Assembly (NCBI GenBank): GCA_942159475.1
Contig: OW804096.1
Span: forward strand, 12,945,871-13,009,870
Length of the DNA: 64,000 nt
Direction: 5' to 3'
From: Sthenelais limicola
Taxonomy: Eukaryota > Annelida > Polychaeta > Phyllodocida > Sigalionidae
Each line of letters starts with the position of its first letter. The first letter of the stretch is position 1. Under the pieces are notes generated by a model that was not told where the DNA came from, made no database searches, and worked only from the letters and a program-made list of their open reading frames with translations. Below, piece by piece: positions 20,001-31,545 of this stretch. The position numbers were made by a program, and so were the translations under genes.

Positions 20001-20205
20001 CTAGGCCCAAAGATGAGAGAGTCCCTTCAAACGAAGGGAAAGCCTCTCGCCTAAAACCGAGAAGTGCTATTATAATTCCATCAAGACCGCAAAATGACAT
20101 TATAATCCCATTAGAACGCCTAGTCAGGGCCAGGAAACCGATTAGCGAAGTAGGCGTCCAATCATTGACATACCATTCTTATCTGATCTGAGGGTTTGGA
20201 CCTAG
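20001..20205 (+). mobile_element. CTAGGCCCAAA short TIR element, copy 1
   Basis: About 205 bp, starts CTAGGCCCAAA and ends TTTGGACCTAG. Left flank AGT (19998-20000); the right edge abuts the next element, so the duplication cannot be confirmed. It interrupts a GGGTCAG-family left end (19973-19997). Related copies: 24924, 31546, 63664. Confidence 0.85.
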
Positions 20206-21368
20206 TCTCACAGAGAAACATAAACGAGTCATTTAACTCGAAATCCGAGTCCAGCACCTCCTAAAAGAGTAAAATAAAGTGACTCGTTTTGTCTGACTCT
20301 TTTACACCAATTTCTGACTCTATATTAGAGTCACATTAACTCGTTTTGTAGGTGCGTCATTTGCGACTCTGTTCTTTACTCTGATAAGAGTGTAAGTTCA
20401 GGGATAGACTCAAAAAGGGAGTCAGGGCCCTGATTTCGAGTCACAGCCCTCAATATTCGTTAATCATATATATGTGTATTATACATAACACTGTCATAAA
20501 AGTTTAAAGGGATGACATAATCCAAAAACTCATTTATTTATTAGGTTTCATTTTATGAAATATTTTATTTGGCAAACAATCCGCATTAAAGTTAACATAT
20601 CCCAAATGCATGGGAGAAGGAGCTACCATGCATAAATTAAAAATTATTGATGTGTCATATAAAGGAGTTATAACACCATATTCACAACATGGTAACATTG
20701 GTATGGTAATACCAAGTTAAAAGTTAAATTGAAAATAAAAACTAAAGCCATAGCATAGCGTGTACTAGAGTCTAAGTTTCCAGTACAGGCCCAGTTTGGA
20801 GGTCGGGTCACAGTGTGTTACGCAATACTGTACTGCTAGTGTAACCGGACGTTTCGCGCTGATTTTCGCGCCAATTATGTGGAGACAAAGGACCACCCAA
20901 ACAGTTAAAACAAAGGAGCATGCAGACCAAGTTTCCGCCCAGATGTGTGTACATCTTACCCTGCCACATCTTACAAGTTTCTTGGATATTTTCTATGATT
21001 TATGGAGAGGACGGGGAGGACAGAGAGTACGTGTGAGGACGAATTCTGAAACAGAATTCCTTATCTGAATCTGGTAAGTAATATCTACAGACACAGCTAG
21101 ATACATCAAATTGGAAGGTAAACAAATGACAATTTTGAGGTAAAGACATAAAGATGGCCAGGATCATCTTGGTGATATGTGAGTGTGTTTGTGTATTGGC
21201 TGCATTATGTTCTTATTACATGGTGGAATATCATATATTTATATGTTAATTCATTTTCCTTGTTTTTTGAAAGGTGTTATTTCTCCTGAACCTGTATGTA
21301 TTCTTTCATTTATTCTTATCCATGCGTCCAAACATATTTATGTTCATTATTTTCCTTGTTTCCTCCAG

Positions 21369-21452
21369 AGAGACTTTGCAATTTGGCCAGTCTACAAACA
21401 GATTTAGTGGCAGGAATTGATTGAACTTGAAGATCGAGCTAGACAGGCACTG
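21369..21452 (+). pseudogene. Decayed internal exon inside the TIR element
   Basis: Bounded by a strong acceptor (pyrimidine tract, then TTTCCTCCAG) and a consensus donor (CTG|GTAAGG). It is 84 nt, exactly 28 codons. One phase reads RDFAIWPVYKQI, a TAG stop, then WQELIELEDRARQAL. An upstream exon would end at 21073 (CTG|GTAAGT); a downstream one begins at 21591 (CTTCCTTCCAG|AAG) and reaches AATAAA at 21663-21668. The parent gene was not recognised: either a decayed transposon gene or a captured host fragment. Confidence 0.45.
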
Positions 21453-21590
21453 GTAAGGAAATATTATTACCAATTTGTTTATTACTGTGTCTAAATTGGA
21501 ATATTGTTCAGTCTACTGTACTCCCATTCAAATGTAACTAACAACTGTAGATGAATTGCATTGAATATAGTTGTATTCTCTTCCTTCCAG

Positions 21591-21690
21591 AAGCTGATAT
21601 GAAGAAGTCCACCAACAAGAAATGATGAACCTAAGTGATGAAATGATGATTCTCTGAATATTAATAAAAGACTGGGATTGCGGGAGAGGG
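21591..21690 (+). pseudogene. Putative terminal exon with AATAAA signal
   Basis: Follows the acceptor TTCTCTTCCTTCCAG. In the phase of the preceding 84-nt exon it reads Lys-Leu-Ile-stop, then non-coding sequence to AATAAA at 21663-21668. Confidence 0.35.
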
Positions 21691-22002
21691 GGCAAAGATG
21701 AACTTAACAAAAGGGAGTCAAAATGCTTTGACTCTCTTTCTAAGCGGGTCAAATTTACTCCTTCTTGAGAAGGGAGTCAAAATGACTCCCAAAACGAGTT
21801 ATTCTGGCGACATGTGCTGGACTCCCTTTTAGAGTCAGAATGACTCGTTTCATTTTCTCTGTGCTGTATTTTATTTATTTTCATTATTTTATAATTTTGT
21901 CATCTTCAGCTGTATAAATCTAGTAAATTCTCTTGGGGAACTGATATAAAATAATTAATATTGAATTGACCTGATGAAACTATTTTGATCCTAACAGAAC
22001 AG

Positions 22003-22135
22003 GGGCCCGTTTCATAACAGATCCTTACTAAACATTTCTTTCCTGATTTCCTTGCTATGGTAGGAAATGTGTCTGTATAGCAATTCCCTTCCCTGACGGT
22101 TCCTTATCAAGGAAACTAATCATGGCGCAAAGCAA
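22003..22135 (+). mobile_element. GGGCCCGTTTCATAACA element, partial
   Basis: Left end GGGGCCCGTTTCATAACAG, then ATCCTTACTAAAC and GGTAGGAAATG, matching the full-length copy at 26795-27004. The right half is missing. Confidence 0.65.
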
Positions 22136-22293
22136 ACCCCCCTATTGTGTTTAGGTATACATGTAGGTAATACAGGTTATTGAATTGGCTGGGCTGATGA
22201 TTATCGTTCTAGTTTAATTAAAAAGTCGCTCAGTCCTGCTGGTCCTACGGTTCAATAACTACGCGCTTAATTGAGCGATCGATGTTACCAAGT

Positions 22294-22533
22294 GGGTCAG
22301 ATTTTCAAAAATTGCACATTTGGCAGCTGTACAAATTTGGTAAGTTCTGCTAAATTAGACTGAAGAAATATGAGTAATTGGTATATCAGAGTATCTTTGG
22401 CTTTGTGTTGATTTAAACATGTCTATTTCATTGTGTAAAACTGTATTTTGAACCTCATTTCTCTCTTAAAATAATTTGAGTCATTTGAGAGGATTGGAGA
22501 AGGTGAACTGTACATTTTCTGACGGTCTCACTC
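22294..22533 (+). mobile_element. GGGTCAG short TIR element, intact
   Basis: 240 bp, ends GGGTCAG and TCTCACTC, with perfect 4-bp AAGT duplications (22290-22293, 22534-22537). Interior diverged from the main subfamilies (GGCTTTGTGTTGATTTAAAC). Confidence 0.88.
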
Positions 22534-22592
22534 AAGTAAAATACGTAGGCTGTCGTAATGTTATGCTTTTCAATTCTTTGTCTCCTGTCATT

Positions 22593-23000
22593 TGTGATGT
22601 GTCACAGGAAAATGAGGCACAAGTCGCAAAATTGATATTTTTCAATGTGTTTTATTCACAAGATCTCTTTGTAGTAATGTTCTAATCTTTGGGGCATCTA
22701 CCGTTTGGAGTTTGTATGAATGCATTTACTAAATTTGTAAGACATTGTAATAAATGTTTCATTGCCTTTCTAAGGTCATCTTATAGAATATATTTAGTTG
22801 CTTTACTAGTAATGATCCACTCACAAACCCAGTGCAAACCTTGTTTTCAAAATAAAAACATCAAATCAAATATATAGAAATATTAAATATCCCAATGTTT
22901 ACCATCACTGGAATACGCTTTATCTCATCTTGTCAAATATAATGGTATCTCAAAATCCATTTTTTGCGACTTGTGACTCATTTTCCTGCAACACATCACA
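22593..23000 (-). mobile_element. TGTGATGTG TIR element, full length
   Basis: 408 bp with ends TGTGATGTGTCACAGGAAAA and TTTTCCTGCAACACATCACA; inverted pairing continues through AAGTCGCAAAA. Same family as 30316-30719 and the fragments at 1560, 34525, 52935 and 54740. No ORF. Confidence 0.83.
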
Positions 23001-23027
23001 TTTATTCTCCCATTTCTGTCATTATCT

Positions 23028-23524
23028 CTGCCTTCCACTATGTCTGTACTTCCTCATACCTTCTCTGTCTCTCTTTCTCTCTGCTCAATTTCCAACCCGA
23101 CCTCCCCTCCTCTCCTTCTCTCCCTCTCCTCTTTCTCTCCCTCCCCTCTTTCTCTTATCTATGCCTCTTTTCTCTGTGTGTCTGCCCGCCTGCCTGTCCT
23201 TTTCTCTTTCTCTCCTTCTCTCCTCTATTTCTTAATTTTAGTTCACTTTCTTTGTTTATCTTTTCATCTCTCTTTCTTCTCTCTCTCCCCTCTCTGTGTC
23301 TCTTTCTTCTCGTCTCTCGTCTATCTCTCTCTTCTCTCTATGTCTCTCATCCCTCTCTCTCTCTTTCCCTCCCTTTCCCCCTCTCCCTCTCTCTCCCTCC
23401 CTCTCCCTCCCTCTCTCTTTTCCCCCTCCCTTTCTCTCTCCCTCCCTCTCTCTCCCTCTCTCCCTTTCCCTCTCTCCCCCTCTCCTCCTCTCTCTCTATC
23501 CCTCTCCCTCTCCCACTCTTTCCC
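23028..23524 (-). repeat. CT-rich polypyrimidine tract
   Basis: About 0.5 kb of (CT)n/(CCCT)n on the + strand; all overlapping open frames are low complexity. Confidence 0.95.
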
Positions 23525-24170
23525 CCAGTGGGCTTCCCCACACATATACAATATTCCACTTAAACCATAAGCTATGTATTATAAATGACCATTAAATCCC
23601 TCAGATGCCAATTTACCTTAATGCAACTCCTCCCTCATCGACCTCGCGATATGTCAGTAACCAATTCCAGTGGATATCATTAAACCAATTTGACTCTAAG
23701 TCATTTAGCCGGTAATTGGACATCTTTCAGTGGACCTATTTGGTAGATTATAAATTAAATAGTGCGGACAGAAGGGCCATGGGGACTGGCCCCAGACCAG
23801 ATGGGAAACATGGGTGGAGGTCTGGAACCGTGCCCCAAGGGTACGGTGCCTGCCTGTGTACGCTGTAATAAGTATCAACCGTATATCCTCGAAAAGAAGC
23901 CAGGTTTATAATGAGTAAATTGATTAAAACTGCTTTATCGAGTAATTTCGGTAAAGGGATTTTTCATATCTTGTTCCCAATGGTTTCCATTTGTCATTTT
24001 GGCGACAATCTCACATGGTTTTATTTATTAATGTCAGCCTTAGGTACATTCTGCCTTACAGAAATACATTTTCCTCTAAGATTCTGCTAGATTAGGTTAA
24101 CAAATGATAAATAGGTATATCCGAGGTATGTATTTGGTATTGCCTTAGTTCAACGGTTCTGCTCAGTTAT
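23525..24170. other. Non-coding DNA with a small GC-rich patch
   Basis: No gene recognised. 23760-23870 is markedly GC-richer than its surroundings and contains ACCGTGCCC-CAA-GGGTACGGT (about 23827-23847), a short near-perfect hairpin of unknown role. Confidence 0.45.
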
Positions 24171-24880
24171 AGAAATGAGGTTCAAAATACAGTTGGACAT
24201 ATGTTATGGTACATTTTCGGACGACTATATTTCCTTAAAAAAACAGAATTTATAACAATATCAAAGCTGCAATATCAGTTAGTTATCGGATATAGAAACT
24301 GAACTAAACAGCCAGGTAAAACATAATACAACAATAGATGGTAGTATACTACCTCAGGAGTTCAGGCATCTACCATATGCACTATATTTCCTTTCAGAAA
24401 CATCCTAGGATTTGTAAATTTATTAAAGCTGCATGCTCAGTCAGTGGAAGACCTGTTATAGAAACTGAACTAAACAGCTAGGTAAAAATCCATCCAACAA
24501 TAGCTGGTAGTATACTGCTTCAGGGTCAAATTCCCAGAAAATACACAATCTTCAATTCTTCACATCTACCAGATTCTGTTAAATTAGAGTGAAAATTGAT
24601 AAATACTAGGTATATCTGAGTGTATTCTGTATCGTATTCATTCAATAAATCTGTTTGGTTATGTTGAACTGTATTTTGAACCTGATTTTCTTCTTAAATT
24701 TGGGTTATTTGTAAGAGGGTTGATGAAGGCCAATTGTACGTTTTCAGGCGACTTCACCCTTCAGGCGTTAACTGCTATAGAAACTGAACTAAACAGCTAG
24801 GTAAAAATCCATCCAACAATAGATGGTAGTATACTGCCTGCAGGAGTTAGTGGAAGAACTGCTATAGCATAAGAACTATC
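24170..24880 (+). repeat. ~175-bp tandem repeat, three units
   Basis: ATAGAAACTGAACTAAACAG followed by ATGGTAGTATACT recurs around 24293, 24466 and 24778. Units 1 and 2 are offset by ~175 bp and also share AAAGCTGCA. A GGGTCAG element is inserted in unit 2. Confidence 0.82.
24523..24759 (+). mobile_element. GGGTCAG short TIR element inserted in the tandem repeat
   Basis: 237 bp, subfamily 3, ends GGGTCAAA and ACTTCACCC, with perfect 4-bp TTCA duplications (24519-24522, 24760-24763). It splits the repeat sequence, giving a clean filled site. Confidence 0.9.
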
Positions 24881-24923
24881 TGTCAACAGCATGGTGAAAT
24901 ATCATAAGATAGAATCAATCACT

Positions 24924-25120
24924 CTAGGTCCAAACCCTCAGATCAGATAAGAATGTTATGTCAGCATACTTCGCTAATTGGTTTTCTGGCCTAGGACTCA
25001 GCGTTTTAAAGGCAATATAATGATATTTTGCCGTCTTAATGGAATTATAAAGGCACTTTACGGTTTTGAGGTGAAACCCTTTCACTTCGTTTGAAGGGAT
25101 TGTCTCATGTTAGGGCCTAG
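24924..25120 (-). mobile_element. CTAGGCCCAAA short TIR element, copy 2
   Basis: 197 bp, reverse orientation (starts CTAGGTCCAAACCCTC, ends TAGGGCCTAG), with perfect 3-bp ACT duplications (24921-24923, 25121-25123). Confidence 0.88.
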
Positions 25121-25156
25121 ACTGGAATTGGCAGCGAAAAGTGCGGTGTATTACAT

Positions 25157-25392
25157 GGGTCGGATTTTCAGAAAAGGTAAAATTGGCAGCTATACACATT
25201 TAGTACATTCTTCTAAATTAGGCTGCAATTTGGTCAATACTAGGTAAATTCAAGAATATTCGGCAATTACATTGATTCCAGAAATCTGGTTTGTTAGGTT
25301 AAACTGTATTTTGAACTTTATTTTCGTCTGAGATTTGGGTTATTTGAGAAGATTCGCGAAGGTGAATTGTACATTTTCTGAAAATCTGACCC
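25157..25392 (+). mobile_element. GGGTCAG short TIR element, intact
   Basis: 236 bp, subfamily 2, ends GGGTCGG and CTGACCC, with perfect ACAT duplications (25153-25156, 25393-25396). Confidence 0.92.
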
Positions 25393-25728
25393 ACATCCCC
25401 TCACTCCCCCTCCCCTCCCTCCTCCTTCCTCCCGCCCCTATCTGCGGCAGACAGGCCCTGATGCAATAGGTAGGTATACTCTACAGATAATTGGTTTACC
25501 TCCTCAAGATGACCAGAATCAACAGTTGCACTCAGTATCTCATTACAGCAATGTTCTGTCTGCTCCCAAGGCAACGCAATTGCGTATCAGAAATAATAGG
25601 GGCAGGGCTCTGGTCAATGTCTGCTTGCATATCTGTTGGTCTCAAAGTAAAGTAGAAAATGAATTCCAAATATATAGTCAACAGTCAGACTATTATAATA
25701 GTTGATGGAAAACAAATTTAGTACAAAT

Positions 25729-25925
25729 GGGTCAGATTGTCAGAAAATGTACAATTGTCAGCTGTACACGTTTAGTTAATTTTTGGACTAAAAATGATAA
25801 ATGATAAATACTAGGTACTAGTATATCTGAATATAGTGTATAATGTCATATATTGGTTTCTTTAAATGAATCTGTTTGGTTATGTTGAACTATAATTTGA
25901 ACTTCGGTTTTGTTTTTTATTTGGA
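25729..25925 (+). mobile_element. GGGTCAG element, right end lost
   Basis: Starts GGGTCAGATTGTCAG. Family similarity stops at about 25925, where unrelated GGAGGAGAGGAGGG sequence begins. Confidence 0.75.
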
Positions 25926-26317
25926 GGAGAGGAGGGTGTCCAGTGTATGAGATACCACTGGTCTATTGTTTGCTTTTATTTATTTAGTTTTATTTAGTAT
26001 AATTTATTTAGATCTTTTTATTTTATTTATTTCTGTATTTCCCGTTTAAGATATTTTATTATATGCGCATTCCATTTGAAAGGTGCGATAAATGGAGTGC
26101 AATAAAAATATTTTTATCGTATGTTCACAATACAAATTCGGATTGGGTTTTCTATTAGCTTTTAGATACTTTATCATGATTCAAAACCAAAAAGAAATGT
26201 TTATATATCAATATTTGTCTATGCTAGGGGCATACAATAAATAGTGAATGGAACTCGGTACTAGTAATTGACTCGATTGCTATGCAATCTCGTCCAATAA
26301 ATATTCAATTACTAGCA
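25926..26317. other. Non-coding DNA, nothing recognised
   Basis: AT-rich with TTTATTTATTTA-type stretches; no gene or repeat family recognised. Confidence 0.5.
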
Positions 26318-26539
26318 CCTCAGATTTTCAGAAAATGTACAATTCACCTCCACCAACTCTCTGAAATAACCCAAATTTCAGACGAAAATACAGTTCAACC
26401 TAGCCAAATACATAGCTAGAATCAATGCAATGCCGAACATACTTGAATTCACCTAGTATTGACCAAATTGCAGCCTAATTTAGCAGAATTTACTAAATGT
26501 GTACAGCTGCTAATTGTACACTTTCTGAAAATCTGACCC
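26318..26539 (-). mobile_element. GGGTCAG element, reverse, left tip missing
   Basis: Subfamily 2 reversed; begins CAGATTTTCAGAAAATGTAC without GGGT and ends CTGACCC. Confidence 0.85.
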
Positions 26540-26794
26540 ATATATCAAACCCATGTCCCCATGCTATCCATCTTCACTCTCAGTCAACTCCTCATCCAAT
26601 GCACACAGTCTCCCACCTTCGTCAGTTGTGTAACGATGCCAATTGCTGGTTCTGGCAAAGCATTTAAACCAGACCGCAAACCCAGCCCAGTGTCTGTGTA
26701 AAAACTCTACAAAAAGCCTCCAGCAATTATGTTGGCCCAACAATGGGAACCATGGCGTCATTCCATGTCCCTTCTACAGGCAATGTTTGCTGCA

Positions 26795-27004
26795 GGGCCC
26801 TGTTGCGTAACATGTCCTTATTTAAATTGTTCCTTGCTAAGCTATTTCTCCTCGCATAGGTAGGAAATTCCTACTGTATGAATGAAAAGCATATGTATAG
26901 CAAATTCCTTTCCTAAAAGTTCCTTTAATACCAGCTGCTTAGCAATTAGGAAACATAGACAAGGAAGGACAGTATTAAGTAAGGATGTGTTATGCAACGG
27001 GCCC
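26795..27004. mobile_element. GGGCCC TIR element (210 bp)
   Basis: Ends GGGCCCTGTTGCGTAACATG and ATGTGTTATGCAACGGGCCC form inverted repeats of about 26 bp with few mismatches. Flanks do not show an obvious duplication. Related partial copy at 22003. Confidence 0.8.
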
Positions 27005-27251
27005 GGGGCACAGTGACAGGGTTACCTCGGGCTGATAGTGCCAGTGCAACATGGGTTTAATGATCTAATCATTAAGGCTATTTTTTTGCTGGGTGCCAAC
27101 GATTATTGTCATCATAATCATCAACATGGGTTCTGATGATCTGATCAGCATGGCTTTTTTTTTATTCGGTGACAATGTTTCTATCTCTGTTGGTCCTTTT
27201 TTTCTATCGTTAGGTCTCCGATATTGTATACTGGCATTGTTGCGTGTTTTA

Positions 27252-27445
27252 AGGTACATCCACACATTAGCGATTTGACTATGACTATTTGACTACTATA
27301 ACTTCCGCAAAATTGTGGGTTTTCAGTCTAGCAAAATTTGTCATTGAAAACGCCCATGAAATCGCTAATATGTCACTAGGACTAGAAACCGCGAAGTACA
27401 GCGATTTCAGTCGCGATTTAATATCCAAATCGGTGATGTGTTGGT
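27252..27445. mobile_element. Possible small TIR element
   Basis: CCACACATTAGCGATTTGAC near the left edge and AAATCGGTGATGTGTTGG near the right edge are imperfect inverted repeats (~17 of 20). No duplication confirmed. Confidence 0.4.
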
Positions 27446-27550
27446 TTGGCTTAATGTTTTAAGGAGATTCTTATAATGGTGATTATTCTTTGACTTAGCT
27501 TTTGAGGAACAAGGGGGAAGCTAGCCAAGTACCAAACACCAGGAGTTACA

Positions 27551-27645
27551 TGTGTCAGCTTTTCGGAAAATGTACAATTGGCAACTGTACACATTGAGTA
27601 AATTGTGCTACATTCTGCCGCGATTTTTGGTCAATATAGGATCGG
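27551..27645 (+). mobile_element. GGGTCAG element, left-end fragment
   Basis: About 95 bp of a subfamily 2 left half (GTCAGCTTTTCGGAAAATG), truncated before the centre. Confidence 0.7.
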
Positions 27646-27955
27646 GGCCATATTATGTATATTAGGGTTTCTCATTGGCCTACAAAGTAGTTTAGAAGTA
27701 GGCTAGTAGAGAAAGACAAGCTAGTTGACGGGAATGGGCTCTATTAATAACAAATCAATAACAAATCTCAAGCAGGTAATTTGGTCATGGCAGGAAGAAT
27801 TGTCGTAGATCAATTTCCCTCTGGACCATATTTATTCATTGTAAAGTGTAGAATTGAAAGTATTTGTCACTAAATCACAATATAAATCATTATTCATATG
27901 CTCTTTCTATTAGCTGCTGCAACACATTACCTTACAATTATACTACCCCAGCTAG

Positions 27956-28310
27956 TCGAGAGAGAAAGAGAGAGAAAGAGAGAGAGAAGAGAGAGAAAGA
28001 GAGAGAAAGAGAGAGAACGAGAGAGAAGAGAGAGAGAAAGAGAGAGAAAGAGAGAGAAAGAGAGAGAAAGAGGAGACAGGGAGAAGACAGAGAGTGAGGG
28101 ATAGTAAGGTGAGAGAAGGAGAAACGGAGACGGAGCCAGAGAGAGGAGGTAGAGAAGAGGAAGGAGAGAGAGAGAGGGACGGAGAGGGGGAGAGATAGAG
28201 CAGAAGAAGAAGAGAAGAGAGAAAAGGAGTGACTGAGGGAGAGTAAAAGACGGAGGGGGAGAGACAGAGATGGATAGAGATAGAGAAGAAAAGAAAGGTA
28301 GGAAGGGCAA
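27956..28310 (+). repeat. GA-rich polypurine tract
   Basis: About 350 bp of GAGAGAAAGAGA-type purine sequence; overlapping Arg/Glu- or Ser/Leu-rich frames are repeat translations. Confidence 0.95.
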
Positions 28311-28962
28311 TACACATTCTTGATATTTCAAATGACCATGTGAGGTGTGTTTACTTCATTACTCAGAAGGATCGATCAGAATTCAGTCTAAGAGATTCTT
28401 CTTATTAATATTCACTCCCTCAGTATTATAACTGATTTAATATGATTATAATTACACACTACTGAAATAATATATCAACAAAGAAATATAAATCATAATC
28501 GCCACAAATACACAAGCTATTAACCTTCCTTATAGCACAATTACCCTGGGCCCAACAAGTAACTGACAGGGTGTCCGGCCTTGTGTTATGCCTATTATAA
28601 CCCTACCCATAGGGGGCATTGTCTGCAAAATTAATAATTCTCCGCCAGCCCGGCAGATGTCTCTCTACAGGCAGGGGGCATGTCACCGCTGTGTCAACAG
28701 CGCGCCTAACACAGGGTCTCCTACTCGCAGCGAGCGATAATTGGGAGGTGAGAGGTCACGCGCTACAAGGGACCCCTTTATCTGCCCGCTTTATATTCTG
28801 CTCTTAGAAAGATTAATTTGTGTTAATCCATATTCATGGTTTGACTTTGTTATAATCCGGTTAAGGCGTTTGATAATTTTGTGGTATTAAATGACCAACT
28901 GAAGGGTGAAATTCTGCGATAAACAAGGGTGTTAGAAAAAGCAGATTCTGAGATTAATACAA
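28311..28962. other. Non-coding DNA with a GC-rich island
   Basis: 28550-28790 is GC-richer than its surroundings (CAGGCAGGGGGCATGTC, CAACAGCGCGCC, CTCGCAGCGAGCG). It could be a conserved non-coding or regulatory element, but no gene structure was recognised. Confidence 0.4.
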
Positions 28963-29197
28963 GGGTCAGATTTTCAGAAAATATACAATCATCAGCTCTG
29001 CAACTTTAGTAACTTCTGGCAAATTAAAGTGGAATATTTCAAATTATATACATATTCAAGTATCTTTGGCATTGTGTTGATTAAAAGTATCTCTTTCTTA
29101 GTTTTAAACTGCGTTTTGAACGTAACTTTTCTGTTAGATTTGGATTATTTGAGAGGATTGGGGATGGTGAATTGTCCATTTTCAGAGAATTTGACCC
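28963..29197 (+). mobile_element. GGGTCAG short TIR element, diverged
   Basis: 235 bp, GGGTCAG/TTTGACCC ends, diverged interior (GCATTGTGTTGATT). Flanks ACAA and AGAT do not match. Confidence 0.82.
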
Positions 29198-29429
29198 AGA
29201 TGCTGGGATTGACTGGTGCAGAATTCACCTGCTTGTAATGAAGAGAATCTTGGTTCTAATTAATTACTAACTTTAATGCCTGGCTCAGGGACAATAGTGT
29301 CAGGGCTGGTATTGTTGGATGTTAATAGGATGGGGCTGTTTTACCCTGTTATTGTAGTGTTATGTCACTTATTGTAATAAGGATTATCCCCCCGCCCCGC
29401 CCCGACTCAGCCCCCGACCCCACCCCTCT

Positions 29430-30060
29430 AACAATTTTCTTTCTATGACATTTCTGGCCTCATAATGGGGCAAGTCGTCAGGGATAGGAATGGTAGTAAT
29501 CAATAGAATAAGAAATGATGATGATAGTTAAATTTAAATTATGACAATGATAATGAATTGAAATTATGCAATGCTAAACTGACAAAGTATCAACGTTACT
29601 CTTATTCTTATTAGTTCTATCATTCTGCCCCTTCCTTCTTACTTCTCCCCCCTCCCCCCCCCCCCCCTCCCTCACACTCACTCCTCTTTTTGTGCCATTT
29701 CTGGCTTCATATTTCATATTCTTGACGAATTTAAACGTAGGGTAAAAGCTATGCTTTTTCCGTGAGAGTGTGAAACATATAATAACTCTCAAATTGAGAG
29801 GGAGGTCATCTATATTTATTGTGTAAATATTAGTCTATAATCTATTTATAATATAACACTCGAATGCTTTGACGATAATATTAGTACATATAAAATCGAA
29901 TGGAAAATAAATATAGGTGAAGTTGTCAGGAATAGGAATGTCAGGGATAGGAATTGAAGTAATCAATATGATAAGAAATGATGATGATAGTTATAATTTA
30001 ATTTATGACAATAATAATGAATTGAAATTATGCAATGCTAAACTGACAATGTCATCTCTG
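29430..30060 (+). repeat. ~125-bp direct duplication
   Basis: A segment containing AAGAAATGATGATGATAGTT and ATTATGCAATGCTAAACTGA occurs at ~29467-29588 and ~29915-30048. ATTTCTGGCYTCATA also recurs (29450, 29698). A run of 15 pyrimidines rich in C lies near 29650. Confidence 0.8.
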
Positions 30061-30315
30061 CTTATGATTGGCCAATTCATGAAATTTCTGATGATTTCTT
30101 TTTTATACATTATACATGGATATAAACATGAACATTGTATGTGTATTACTATTTGTATCTAAGATTAATTTAAGATTCGATATATTAAGATATCTATAAT
30201 GAATTATAAGTTATTTGCTATGTTCATGTGTATCTTATCTAGTATGAAATAGTGTGACCTAAAACCCTAAAAAGATGTATAACTACATGAGTATTGATAT
30301 ACGTTGGAGATAATA

Positions 30316-30719
30316 TGTGATGTGTTTCGGAAAAATGAGTCACAAGTCGCAAAAATGGATTTGGGGATATCATCATATTTGAAAAGATATGATCAAGAGG
30401 ATTCCAATGATAGTAAACAGTAGGACATCTACTAAGTACTTCTAGGTCTTAAATTTGATATTTTTATTTTTGAAAAATATGTTTGCAATATTACCAGTAA
30501 AGTAGCTAAATATACTCTATAGGATGACCTGAGAAATGCAAGAATATATCAAAGACAGTCTCGAAGTTTGGTAAGTGCATACGAGTTTAAACGGTACATA
30601 CCCCAACAATGAAAACATAAAATTTTAAAAAAAACAAAAAAACAAAACATTCCTACAAAGAAATCCTGTGAATAAAACGCTTTGAAAAATATTCATTTTG
30701 CGACTTGTAACACATCACA
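30316..30719 (+). mobile_element. TGTGATGTG TIR element, full length
   Basis: 404 bp; left end TGTGATGTGTTTCGGAAAAA then GAGTCACAAGTCGCAAAAA, right end TTTTGCGACTTGTAACACAT then CACA. Interior shared with 22593-23000 in opposite orientation. Confidence 0.85.
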
Positions 30720-31189
30720 TATTTCTGAGTCTGGGCATAGTGCATTTATCTATACAATCTAACCTCAATAAATTATAGAAAAATAAAATAAAAACTAAAA
30801 TAATTCCTTATTTCCAGAGTCATTCACACTTTGAAAACAATTGCATAAATCATCTGTTCACGAACTGTATCCGGGCGATATTACGATCTTCTTAATTAAT
30901 CAATTAAATTTAATTTATTCAAACAATTACGTCCCGTTTGCTCCCATTGATTTCCATGTCGAAGGGAAATGCGTGCCTCTAGGGGGTAAAACCTGGACAC
31001 ATGATATCATGCATAACATGTAGTAGAAAAAATCTGACATGAATTTTCATGTAAAATAAAAAGAGGATCTACTTGACTCAGCCCGCTTGCCATAGGACTA
31101 TTGATCATGCTGCATGAAATGTTGTTAGATTATGACCGAGGTCCCCTGACAGTATAGATAGGATCCGGGGCTGATAGGGTTTTGGGGGC
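30720..31189. other. Non-coding DNA, nothing recognised
   Basis: AT-rich; no gene or known repeat recognised. Confidence 0.5.
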
Positions 31190-31545
31190 TGAAGTAGGAG
31201 GGGGGGGGGGGTGAGGGGGGGGGGGGGTGAGGGGAGGGCTGGGAAGGGGAGCTGAGGGGGACTGAGGCAGGGGGCTGAAGGGGCTGAGGAGGATTGGGTG
31301 GAGGTGTGTAGGGGGGGGGGGCTGAGGGGGCTGAGGAGGATTGAGGGGGAGCTGAGAGGAGGGCTGAGAAGGGGAGTTGAGGGGGACTGCATGAGGGAGC
31401 TGAAGGGGACTGAGGGGGTATGAGTGGAGGTGGGGCGGGGGCTGAGGGCAAGGGTTTGAGGGGTACTGAGGGGGCTGAATGGGATGGTGGGTGCTGATGG
31501 GGACTGACGGGGACTGACAGGTCTGAGGGTGCTGAAGGGGACAGT
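31190..31545 (+). repeat. G-rich GGGGCTGA repeat, part 1
   Basis: Degenerate repeat of GGGGGCTGAGGGG units, with G11-G14 runs near 31200 and 31218. The CTAGGCCCAAA element at 31546 interrupts it; the same repeat resumes at 31735. Confidence 0.92.

Larger units (their letters stand above)
20209..21863. mobile_element. 1.66-kb TIR element with GAGTC-rich ends and exon remnants
   Basis: Starts CACAGAGAAACATAAACGAG and ends CATTTTCTCTGTG; the first ~20 bp are mirrored and inverted similarity extends through GAGTCCAGCAC. Both ends carry many GAGTC/GACTC words (about 14 in the left 240 bp, about 9 in the right 140 bp), resembling repeated transposase-binding sites. The middle holds splice sites and an AATAAA signal (see 21369-21452). 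No clear target duplication; superfamily unassigned. Confidence 0.75.

Noticed and set aside
22964..23563. 199-codon plus-strand ORF
   Set aside because: CT-rich tract translation only.
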